Source: Oricola thermophila
Lineage (GTDB): Bacteria > Pseudomonadota > Alphaproteobacteria > Rhizobiales > Rhizobiaceae
Direction of reading: 5' to 3'
NCBI RefSeq assembly: GCF_013358405.1
Contig: NZ_CP054836.1
Coordinates: forward strand, 186,001-250,000
Length of the DNA stretch: 64,000 nucleotides
Below are positions 18,772 to 25,376 of this stretch, piece after piece (position 1 is the first letter of the stretch; the number at the start of each line of letters is the position of its first letter). The position numbers and the translations under genes were made by a program. The notes under the pieces were generated by a model. The model was not told where the DNA came from. It did not search any database and saw nothing but the letters and a program-made list of their open reading frames with translations.

Positions 18772-19296
18772 CTATTTCGGCACACAGAAATGATCGAGGC
18801 CGTCATAGCCGCGATAGGTGCCGGTCTGCGGATTGAAGGACCGGTAGCGGGCGTCGCACCAGCGATACCATTCCGGCGACCAGGGTTGCAGACGGCTCTC
18901 ATAGGTAATCACGCGCGGCCCGGAGGGCGCAGGCGGATATGCATTCGGCGCGGTCCGGTACTCTCGAACCGGCCGATTGGCGCTGGACAGTGCACCGGCG
19001 ATGATCGCGACGCCCGCCAGGCCGAGGATGGCCGCTGCCGCCGCTTCGCCACCGTCCAGGTGGCGGTCGACGTGCGAATGACGCGGACCGGGCGCCGGTG
19101 CGACACGCCCGGTGCAGAAGCGCCGGCCATCGCGCCGGAAGCAGTCGCTGCCGCGGTGGAAGTTGCGGGCGCCATCGTGGCGTTTCCAGCCATCGGCGGC
19201 GGCCGGTGACGCGGCCAGCGGCGACATGGCGGTCGCGGTGACGGCACACGCGGCAACGAGGGATTTCAGCGCGGATGACGCAAACAGCTTGCTCAT
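18772..19296 (-). CDS. BA14K family envelope protein
   Basis: The 174-residue protein has a cleavable signal peptide (about 1-34), a His/Arg-rich segment, a hydrophobic helix (about 85-105) and a C-terminal BA14K domain. The BA14K signature is visible as WCDARYRSF, NPQTGTYRGYDG and a closing HFCVP. The Brucella 14-kDa protein of this family has lectin-like activity and is immunoreactive. The true start is ATG 19296 with GGAGAAA before it. No partner gene is adjacent. Confidence 0.88.
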   Translation of the reverse strand: MSKLFASSALKSLVAACAVTATAMSPLAASPAAADGWKRHDGARNFHRGSDCFRRDGRRFCTGRVAPAPGPRHSHVDRHLDGGEAAAAAILGLAGVAIIAGALSSANRPVREYRTAPNAYPPAPSGPRVITYESRLQPWSPEWYRWCDARYRSFNPQTGTYRGYDGLDHFCVPK

Positions 19297-19440
19297 GACG
19301 TTTCTCCAATCGCGTCTTGTTCGGCAAAGGGACGGCTGCGCCGCCCGAACGCGTGGGAGCAAACTAGGAAGGCCAAGCTGAACGCAGCCTGAACGGCCAA
19401 TCACACCGTCTTTCATGCGTTCACGCATGTGCGCGGACAA

Positions 19441-19474
19441 GAAAAAGGCGCGCGGCAATTGCGGCCGCGCGCCT
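19441..19474 (-). terminator. Rho-independent terminator of the cold-shock gene
   Basis: Read on the minus strand, a perfect 10-base-pair GGCGCGCGGC / GCCGCGCGCC stem with a seven-base loop is followed by a run of five T. It lies about 40 bases after the csp stop. Confidence 0.88.
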
Positions 19475-19515
19475 ACATGTCCAATCGGCAGCAGCGTCGC
19501 CGCCGCAGATCATTC

Positions 19516-19731
19516 CTACTCGGCGATGGCGAGGTTTACCGCTTTCGGTCCCTTGCCGCGACGGTCCGGCTCGGTCTCGAACGAGACCTTCTGGTTCTCC
19601 ATCAGGCCGTCGAGGCCGGACGCCTGCAGGGCGGAGATGTGGACGAAGATGTCCGCGCCGCCGTCATCCGGCTTGATGAAGCCGAAGCCCTTGTCGGTGT
19701 TGAAGAATTTAACCGTACCAGTCTGTGACAT
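19516..19731 (-). CDS. cspA: Cold-shock domain protein
   Basis: The 71-residue single cold-shock domain binds single-stranded RNA or DNA and melts RNA structure. RNP1 is KGFGFIKP and RNP2 is DIFVHISAL. The start [11 protein letters not shown] is characteristic. The paralogue number cannot be told, so the symbol is generic. A long stretch without a gene upstream is consistent with the extended leader typical of csp mRNAs. Confidence 0.95.
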   Translation of the reverse strand: MSQTGTVKFFNTDKGFGFIKPDDGGADIFVHISALQASGLDGLMENQKVSFETEPDRRGKGPKAVNLAIAE

Positions 19732-20097
19732 ATTTCCGGATCCTTTTCCGTGTCGATGCGCGGCCGCCCCATTCTGCCGCATGATTTTCCACGAGCACCA
19801 TCGCGCGCGGAGAGGCAGGCAGTTCTCGAATGCAAGGAAAGGAACCAGTTCTCGCGCCGTTTCGGTGAACGACGCCCGGCTTGTTTTCTCACGTGCCGGT
19901 GCGCGGTATTTCCGACTTCCAATTCGTTCGCAAATTGCCCGAACGGGAAAAATAACTGCTCTAGCCAAGTCAAAATGTAAAGAAAAACTTTTTTGAAACC
20001 CGCGCGAAACTTTCTGTGCCAGAAGAAAATGCGACATTCCTGCCGCGTGACAGTGCTCGACATGCGGCATAGGGTTGTTGCGGAAAGGGAGATCGCG
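19732..20097. other. Leader/promoter region between cspA and the Kazal gene
   Basis: These 366 bases hold no supported gene. The part nearest cspA is moderately GC-rich and may be its long structured 5' leader. Around 19945-20000 there is an AT-rich block, with a run of A and T at 19980-19995, that should contain the divergent promoters. Confidence 0.5.
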
Positions 20098-20466
20098 ATG
20101 AAGGCATTGACGGGCAGGCGGATCGCGGCGCTGGGGATCGCCCTGGCGATGGCGCCGGCACTCGCAGCCTGCGAGAGGACCATCTCGCCGCCGCCGGCCA
20201 ATTCCGCCTTCTGCCCCGAAGTCTACCAGCCTGTCTGCGCCCGTACGCCGAGCGGCCGGCGAACCTTCCCCAATGCCTGCACCGCCGAGACCGAGGGCTT
20301 TCGCGCCTACGCGCCGGGCGAGTGCCAGCCTGGAGGGTCCGAACGCATATGCCCGATGATCCTGGCGCCGGTCTGCGCGGAACGGGCCGGACAGCTCGCG
20401 ACCTATCCGAACGACTGCACGGCCGCCTCCCAGGGCGCGCGGGTGGTCCGGCAGGGTCCGTGCTGA
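20098..20466 (+). CDS. Lipoprotein with two Kazal-type protease-inhibitor domains
   Basis: The 122-residue protein has a lipoprotein signal (ending ALAAC, acylated Cys at about 25). Two Kazal-like modules follow, at about 38-76 and 82-122. Each has the pattern Cys-Pro...Pro-Val-Cys...Tyr/Phe-Pro-Asn-(Ala/Asp)-Cys-Thr-Ala...Gly-x-Cys. Kazal modules inhibit serine proteases, so this could protect the cell surface. A GGAAAGGGAGA ribosome-binding site sits just before ATG 20098. The target protease is unknown. Confidence 0.88.
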   Translation: MKALTGRRIAALGIALAMAPALAACERTISPPPANSAFCPEVYQPVCARTPSGRRTFPNACTAETEGFRAYAPGECQPGGSERICPMILAPVCAERAGQLATYPNDCTAASQGARVVRQGPC

Positions 20467-20500
20467 CCATAATGGCGCCCGACAACAGATGGAGAAACGC

Positions 20501-21100
20501 ATGATCCGGACGCTCATATTCGCCGCTCTCGCCATGCTGGCGGGCCTTACCGCAACCGGCCAGGCCGACGACCTGAAGGTCGGCATCGCCCGCGACATGC
20601 CGAGCGTCACGGTGGACACGCCGGACGGGCCGCGGGAGATCCGCCGCATCCAGGACGAGACGCACGAGATCACCGGGGAATTCGCGCGGACGTCGCGCGC
20701 CTGCCCGCCCTTCTGCATCCAGCCGATGAGCCCGGCGGAGGGAGTGACGACGATCGGCGAGCTGGAGCTGATCGAGATGCTCAAGGACCCGGACGCGCTG
20801 GTGGTCGACAGCCGCACGGTCGACTGGTTCCGGGGCGGCTCGATTCCCGGCGCGATCAACCTGCCATACACCGAGGTCGGCGACCGGCTCACGGAGCTGG
20901 GTTGCGAACCGGATTTCGACGGCTGGGACTGCGAGAACGCCAGGCGGGTGGCGCTGTTCTGCAACGGGCTGTGGTGCGGCCAGTCGCCGACGGCCATCCG
21001 CGCCATGATCGCCGCGGGCTACCCGGCGGACCGCATCTTCTACTATCGCGGCGGCATGCAGAGCTGGCGGGTGCTGGGCCTGACGGTGACCGGCGAATAG
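20501..21100 (+). CDS. Secreted rhodanese-domain protein
   Basis: The 199-residue protein has a signal peptide (about 1-22) and a single C-terminal rhodanese domain (about 90-197) with [21 protein letters not shown]. The expected active-site loop reads [11 protein letters not shown], which has two cysteines and is not the classical Cys-x5-Arg loop. Its substrate is therefore uncertain. Residues 60-75 contain another Cys pair (ACPPFC). ATG 20501 has GGAG seven bases upstream, better than ATG 20489. It follows the Kazal lipoprotein closely and is probably co-transcribed. Confidence 0.88.
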   Translation: MIRTLIFAALAMLAGLTATGQADDLKVGIARDMPSVTVDTPDGPREIRRIQDETHEITGEFARTSRACPPFCIQPMSPAEGVTTIGELELIEMLKDPDALVVDSRTVDWFRGGSIPGAINLPYTEVGDRLTELGCEPDFDGWDCENARRVALFCNGLWCGQSPTAIRAMIAAGYPADRIFYYRGGMQSWRVLGLTVTGE

Positions 21101-21133
21101 CTCGCGCGGCGCGGCCGGGGAGCGGTCCCCGTC

Positions 21134-21334
21134 TCACCTGAGCACCAGGACCCAGGCCAGCATGGCGCCGAGGCCGAGCGCGAAGCCGCCCGCGCAGCCC
21201 GCCGCCGCCCCGGCAAGGCGATGGCCGCGCCGCAGCCACGCGCCGAGCGGTGCGCCGACGACCGCGCCGGGCGCCCCGGCGATCAGCGCCAGCAGGAAGA
21301 GATCGAAACCGGACAGGATGCCGATGTCCGACAT
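21134..21334 (-). CDS. Small two-helix membrane protein
   Basis: The 66-residue protein has two hydrophobic helices (about 8-32 and 40-65) rich in Gly, Ala and Leu. A GGGGGAT ribosome-binding site lies seven bases before ATG 21334. No family is recognised. It follows the DUF922 gene by 57 bases on the same strand and may be co-transcribed. The surrounding DNA is extremely GC-rich, which favours chance open frames, so confidence is moderate. Confidence 0.55.
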   Translation of the reverse strand: MSDIGILSGFDLFLLALIAGAPGAVVGAPLGAWLRRGHRLAGAAAGCAGGFALGLGAMLAWVLVLR

Positions 21335-21391
21335 GGCGTCATCCCCCTTTCGCCGCCGCGGCCGCCTTCGCCGCGCCTGCCTGCCGCCCGT

Positions 21392-21979
21392 TCACCGGAC
21401 CAGCTCCAGGACCCGCCGGCGGATCGGGCCGCCGGGCGCCATCTCGGACGCCTCGAAGGCGGCGTTCCTCTCCCGGTAGCGGGCATAGGCCGCCTTGAGC
21501 GGCGCCTGGATCGCCTCGCGGATCGCCGTGCAGCCGGGATCGTTCTCCTGCCGGAAGCCGACCGTGGCGTCGTATATCTCCCGCGCCATCTCCTCGACGT
21601 AGCGGCCGTGCACCTCCTCGTGGGAGCGGATGGCGGCGGCGAAGCGCGCCCAGCGGGCGGCGGTCTCCGGCGGCAGGGGGCCGGACGGCTCCGGCAGGGT
21701 GTAGGTGACGGTGAGGAAGGGCCGGGCGGCGGCGAGCACGCAATCCCTGCCGTCGCGCACGTAATCGCGGCCCCATCTGAGGTCGAAATCGGTGCGCGCG
21801 ATGGCCCGCCTGCCGCCGACCAGCGGGCCGCCGCCGCCGATGGCGGCATAGAGCGCCGCCCCCGTCTCGCCGGAGACCGGGTAGGTCTTCACCACGACGC
21901 GGGCGCGGATCTCCGCCGCCGCGGCCGGCGCGGCGAGAAGCAGGAGGGCGATGGCGGGGAGACTGGGCAGGGCGCGCAT
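21392..21979 (-). CDS. DUF922 family secreted zinc-protease-like protein
   Basis: The 195-residue protein has a signal peptide (about 1-22) and a DUF922 domain. The zinc-protease motif is HEEVH at 120-124, followed by GRYVEEMAREIYD. Two cysteines (about 80 and 147) may form a disulfide. The family is annotated as a predicted secreted Zn-dependent protease, with no known substrate. ATG 21979 with GGAAG upstream is preferred. ATG 22006 is an alternative that adds nine residues. Confidence 0.83.
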   Translation of the reverse strand: MRALPSLPAIALLLLAAPAAAAEIRARVVVKTYPVSGETGAALYAAIGGGGPLVGGRRAIARTDFDLRWGRDYVRDGRDCVLAAARPFLTVTYTLPEPSGPLPPETAARWARFAAAIRSHEEVHGRYVEEMAREIYDATVGFRQENDPGCTAIREAIQAPLKAAYARYRERNAAFEASEMAPGGPIRRRVLELVR

Positions 21980-22158
21980 GCGGGCTTCCGGCGTGGCTGT
22001 TTGCATCGGCCCAGACTAGCGGGCCTCGCGCCGGGGCGAAAGACGCGTCGCCCCGTCGCACGCCGCGCCCACGAATTCCCACCCTGTGCCGCTTTCCGTG
22101 ATAGGGTGCGGGCCGTGCGCGCAATCTTGTGCGCCCGTTTTCAGAGATTGGACATTCC

Positions 22159-22554
22159 ATGCAGATTCCCGAATGGGTGAAACCCGCAGCCACCGGCGCG
22201 GCGGGGGGCGCGGTCGCGCTCGCGATCGTCGGCTTCGGCTTCGCCGGCTGGGTGACCGGCGGCACGGCGCAGGAGATGAGCAGCAAGGCGGCGGACGAGG
22301 CCAGCGTGAAGGTGATCGCGGCGATCTGCATCAACCAGTTCGCCGCCGGCCCGAACGCCAAGGTGGAACTGGCCCGGCTGAAGGAAGCCAAGGCCTGGGA
22401 GCGTGACGATTTCATCGAGGCCGGCGGCTGGTCGACCGTCGCCGGGGTCGAGAACGGCACCCGCAAGGTGGCGGACGAATGCGCCCGGCAACTGGCCGCG
22501 ATGGACGAACTGCCGGTCATGATGCCCAAGGTCCCGACCGCCGACAACGGCTGA
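22159..22554 (+). CDS. Conserved hypothetical membrane-anchored protein
   Basis: The 131-residue protein has one N-terminal membrane helix (about 9-33, ending GWVTGG), followed by a soluble alpha-helical domain with a conserved-looking AAICINQF segment and a second Cys near residue 112. Similar short proteins are common in Rhizobiales, without an assigned role. A clear terminator follows the stop, which supports a real monocistronic gene. Confidence 0.75.
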   Translation: MQIPEWVKPAATGAAGGAVALAIVGFGFAGWVTGGTAQEMSSKAADEASVKVIAAICINQFAAGPNAKVELARLKEAKAWERDDFIEAGGWSTVAGVENGTRKVADECARQLAAMDELPVMMPKVPTADNG

Positions 22555-22574
22555 CGGACACGCGAACCGACAGG

Positions 22575-22605
22575 GGCCGTCCGGCAATCGCCGGGCGGCC
22601 TTTTT
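22575..22605 (+). terminator. Rho-independent terminator
   Basis: The stem GGCCGTCCGGC / GCCGGGCGGCC (one G-T pair) has a four-base loop and is followed by five T. Confidence 0.87.
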
Positions 22606-22681
22606 CGTGGGCGCGCGCGGGATCGGCCCCGCGCCCCCGCTCGCGAGGCCGGGTTCTCGGGCGCGAATTGCCTTCCGCCGC

Positions 22682-23605
22682 TCACGACGTGTTCCAGGCG
22701 TCGAGGGCCAGCGCGTGGCATTCCCTGAGCACCTCCCCGATCTCGGTCCTGGGCCGCCTTCGCCAGCCCGGCGGCAGGCCAGGACGGAACGGGCGGAAAC
22801 GCCAGGGGGAGGGCCGCCGCACCGCGTCGGGCGAAAGGCCCTCGATCTTCCCGGCGTCCGCCAGTTGCATGCGCTCGATGGCGTGGCCGAAGCGCGCCTT
22901 CCAGCGGGCGAGGCGGGCGGCCTGGCCGTCGAGATCGTCCAGCGCCAGGGCCAGGGCACGGATGCGTCGGGAAATCGCGCGGGCGTCCACCAGCTCGTCG
23001 GGGTCGAGGCCCGGGGCGGGCCAGTCTTCGTCGCCCTCGTATTCGAGGAAGACGTGGCCGAAAGGGCCGTCCAGCCCGGTGACGTCGAAGAGAAAGGGCG
23101 CGTAGCGCTTCCACGGGTCGAACAGCGCGAATGACGGCCGGTCGCGGTACAGGTCCAAAAGTTCGGCGTCGGTGGGGTCGGCGTCCGGCCGCGTTTCCGG
23201 CCCGCCCGCGGGCGCGGTGCCCGGATGCCCGTCCGGGCCATCGTCGCGGAGGACGACCGTGAGCGGGTTGTTCTTCGATTCCGGCGGGGTCGCGGCATTC
23301 AGGGAACGGGGCCTCGGGGCATCCCCGGTCCCCGGATCGGTGCCGGGGATGGCCGGGAGCTGCTTGCCGTGCGGTTCCGCCCTGCGCGTGACGACCGTCA
23401 CCAGCTTGCAGGCGGCCATGGCGACCAGGCGGCGGGCGGCGAATTCGGCGGGGCGCAGGACAGACAGGATGCGGGTGCGAAGCCCGCGGGGCAGGAAGAC
23501 CAGCGAGCGGCCCGTCCTGATCCCCGCGAGGACGAAAAGCCGCGCGACGATCCTCAACAACTCGTCCAGGTTCCGCTCCACCGCTCGTTCCCAGTCGAAC
23601 TTCAT
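22682..23605 (-). CDS. Hypothetical protein, unknown function
   Basis: The 307-residue protein does not match a family that I recognise. Residues 1-80 are helical and basic (KFDWERAVERNLDELLRIVARLF), with a hydrophobic stretch at about 22-35. Residues 85-145 are Pro/Gly/Asp-rich and probably disordered. Residues 150-300 are helical, with many Trp, Arg and Asp residues. The ATG at 23605 has GGAGAAGG directly upstream, which gives real support, while the longer reading uses TTG 23620. The IS110-type element starts just upstream of its 5' end and may have displaced its promoter. Confidence 0.65.
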   Translation of the reverse strand: MKFDWERAVERNLDELLRIVARLFVLAGIRTGRSLVFLPRGLRTRILSVLRPAEFAARRLVAMAACKLVTVVTRRAEPHGKQLPAIPGTDPGTGDAPRPRSLNAATPPESKNNPLTVVLRDDGPDGHPGTAPAGGPETRPDADPTDAELLDLYRDRPSFALFDPWKRYAPFLFDVTGLDGPFGHVFLEYEGDEDWPAPGLDPDELVDARAISRRIRALALALDDLDGQAARLARWKARFGHAIERMQLADAGKIEGLSPDAVRRPSPWRFRPFRPGLPPGWRRRPRTEIGEVLRECHALALDAWNTS

Positions 23606-23714
23606 CGCCTTCTCCGTCAAGACGTCACGGGGATTATCGGCCAGGTGGCGGGGCGGTGGATTACATTTTCATTTTGAAAGCGTTTCGGGCCGGTTCTCCG
23701 GCCTGGAATGAATG

Positions 23715-23742
23715 AAGCATCAGGGCGGCCACCCTGATGCTT
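23715..23742. repeat. Perfect 11-base inverted repeat (hairpin) left of the IS110 transposase
   Basis: AAGCATCAGGG and CCCTGATGCTT flank a CGGCCA loop. There is no T run on either side, so it is unlikely to be a terminator. It lies in the non-coding stretch before the transposase, where IS110-group elements carry their bridge RNA. Confidence 0.8.
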
Positions 23743-23885
23743 CGGGCTGCAGGCGGGACAGTGGTGGATGGGCCTCTTGCGACGGCCGTAACTTATCTTA
23801 TCCCCCTGCAGCATCCATTCCGGCCATCCGAACGGTAGAGAGGCCTTTGCGGCCGCATGTAATCCAGGACGAACGGACAACCGCC

Positions 23886-24875
23886 ATGACAATGTGCAAT
23901 TCCAATCCTCTCGGCAAGCCAGAAGCCGAACACACCATTATCGCCTTCGATGTCGCCAAGGAGACCCTCGCCATCCATGTGCTGCCCGACGACAGCGCCC
24001 ATGCGATCGCAAACAGGCCGGCGGCTGTACGCGCCTTCCTGCGGCGCGCTGCCGTCAAGGCAAGGACGCCTGTGCTCGTCGTCTGCGAGGCGACTGGCGG
24101 CTACGAGCGCCATGTCGTCGATGCGGCGCACGCTCTCGGCCTCGCGCTGCATCGCGCCCATGGCCAGCGCACCCGCCTGTTCGCCCTCTATCGCGGCCTG
24201 GCGGCCAAGACCGACCCGCTCGACGCGCGCATGCTGGCGCTTTACGGCCGCGATACGCCGGACCTGCGCCTGCATGCTCCCGACGATCCCGACCAGACCA
24301 CCTTGCGCGCCCTGCGCAAGCGTCGCGACGACCTGGCGATGATGATTGGCATGGAACAGCGCCGGCTTCACCATGCCGGCTACAAGCGCATCGAACGATC
24401 GATCACGCGCCATATCACGGCCATGCGGAAGGAGCTCGCCGAGCTCGACGCCGAGATTGAGACGCTGATCGAGACGTCTCCCCAGCTTGCCCGCAAGGCC
24501 GCCCTCATCCGCTCCATCAAGGGGGTCGGGCCGATGACCGCCCAAGCCTGTCTCGCCTACATGCCGGAACTGGGAACGCTCACCAAGGGGCAGGCCGCGA
24601 GCCTGGCCGGCCTCGCCCCCGTAGCGCGCGATTCCGGCAAGCTGTCCGCCCCGCGCCGTATCAGCGCCGGCCGGAAAACCCTGCGCTCATGCCTCTACAT
24701 GGCTGCCGTCGTCGCAGCCTCGCACAATCCGGTCTTCAAACAATATGCCGCCGAAATGCGCCAGCGCGGCAAGCCTGCAAAGGTCATCATCACCGCCATC
24801 ATGAGACGCCTCGTCGTCATCATCAACGCCATCCTAAAGGAGGGCAAACCATGCCGACAAAGCATCCCTGCTTGA
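23886..24875 (+). CDS. IS110-family DEDD transposase
   Basis: The 329-residue recombinase is a RuvC-like transposase that, in studied relatives, is guided by a bridge RNA. Catalytic residues of the N-terminal domain are Asp22 (AFDVAKE), Glu68 (CEATGGYE), Asp110 and Asp113 (KTDPLDA). The C-terminal Transposase_20 domain has IRSIKGVGPMTAQ (208-220) and the candidate nucleophile Ser260 in PRRISAGRKTLR. It is full length with no frameshift, so the element may still be active. It borders the AT-rich SIR2 gene and may have arrived with it. Confidence 0.94.
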   Translation: MTMCNSNPLGKPEAEHTIIAFDVAKETLAIHVLPDDSAHAIANRPAAVRAFLRRAAVKARTPVLVVCEATGGYERHVVDAAHALGLALHRAHGQRTRLFALYRGLAAKTDPLDARMLALYGRDTPDLRLHAPDDPDQTTLRALRKRRDDLAMMIGMEQRRLHHAGYKRIERSITRHITAMRKELAELDAEIETLIETSPQLARKAALIRSIKGVGPMTAQACLAYMPELGTLTKGQAASLAGLAPVARDSGKLSAPRRISAGRKTLRSCLYMAAVVAASHNPVFKQYAAEMRQRGKPAKVIITAIMRRLVVIINAILKEGKPCRQSIPA

Positions 24876-25376
24876 CAACCAGAGACGGTAGATAAGTTTG
24901 GGCGGGAGTGGGGGGGATAAGGGGTGTGGGTTATAAAACGGGGGGGCACCCTACGACGGTCCTCCTCGTTCCTTGGATAGTACTCGGGTTTAATCCGATG
25001 GCCATGGATGACGAATGGTAGGATGGTCTTAACGGCTGACCGCCAGCATCGGGCGAAATCGGTCCTTCTAGGTGCAGCAATAGTGAAATGCCGGCGAAGG
25101 CCCCGGTTACCCTGGAGACGCGAAGTTTGCGGAGCGTTTCGATGATCTCGATGCATAGATGCGAAGCTTAACTAAGAAGGGCAAATAAGTAATGACGCAC
25201 CGTAGCTTATGGGGAGGCTGGATAGCTGTGAACCTAGGCTTTATGTTTGCGTTGTCTGATGAGAATGCTAAGAGGCCGGGGCTTTGCAAGTCCGTTCAAA
25301 GCGATTTGTAATTATGTCTCGGTTCTGCAATATCTAATCAGGCGAGTTTTTATCCAGTAGGTTGAAGAGGGTAAAA
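24876..25376. other. Gene-free region between the transposase and the SIR2-STAND gene
   Basis: These 501 bases contain the right end of the IS element and a G-rich block (24900-24950). Base composition then moves from GC-rich to AT-rich towards 25300. No open reading frame here is convincing: a minus-strand frame overlapping the transposase and a 60-codon frame at 25107-25289 have no support. The promoter for the downstream gene lies at its right end. Confidence 0.55.
25284..25312 (+). promoter_or_regulatory. Candidate promoter of the SIR2-STAND gene
   Basis: TTGCAA (25284-25289) and TGTAAT (25307-25312) are separated by exactly 17 bases. The -10 box matches five of six consensus bases. Transcription would start near 25320, giving a leader of about 57 bases. 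Confidence 0.5.

Larger units (their letters stand above)
23715..24925 (+). mobile_element. IS110-family insertion element (boundaries approximate)
   Basis: The element contains one intact DEDD transposase. Exact ends cannot be fixed because this family often lacks terminal repeats and target duplications. Two short inverted matches bracket the gene: AACTTATCT at 23790-23798 with AGATAAGTT at 24890-24898, and CTTATCCCCC at 23797-23806 with GGGGGATAAG at 24912-24921. They may mark subterminal repeats. The left limit given includes the hairpin at 23715. Confidence 0.6.

Noticed and set aside
23715-23742. The 11-base hairpin read as a terminator for the gene to its left or for the IS
   Set aside because: No T run follows on either strand, and the gene to its left is transcribed away from it.
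25107-25289. A 60-codon minus-strand frame between the IS and the SIR2 gene
   Set aside because: There is no ribosome-binding site, no recognisable product, and it lies in a compositional transition zone. I treat the region as non-coding.
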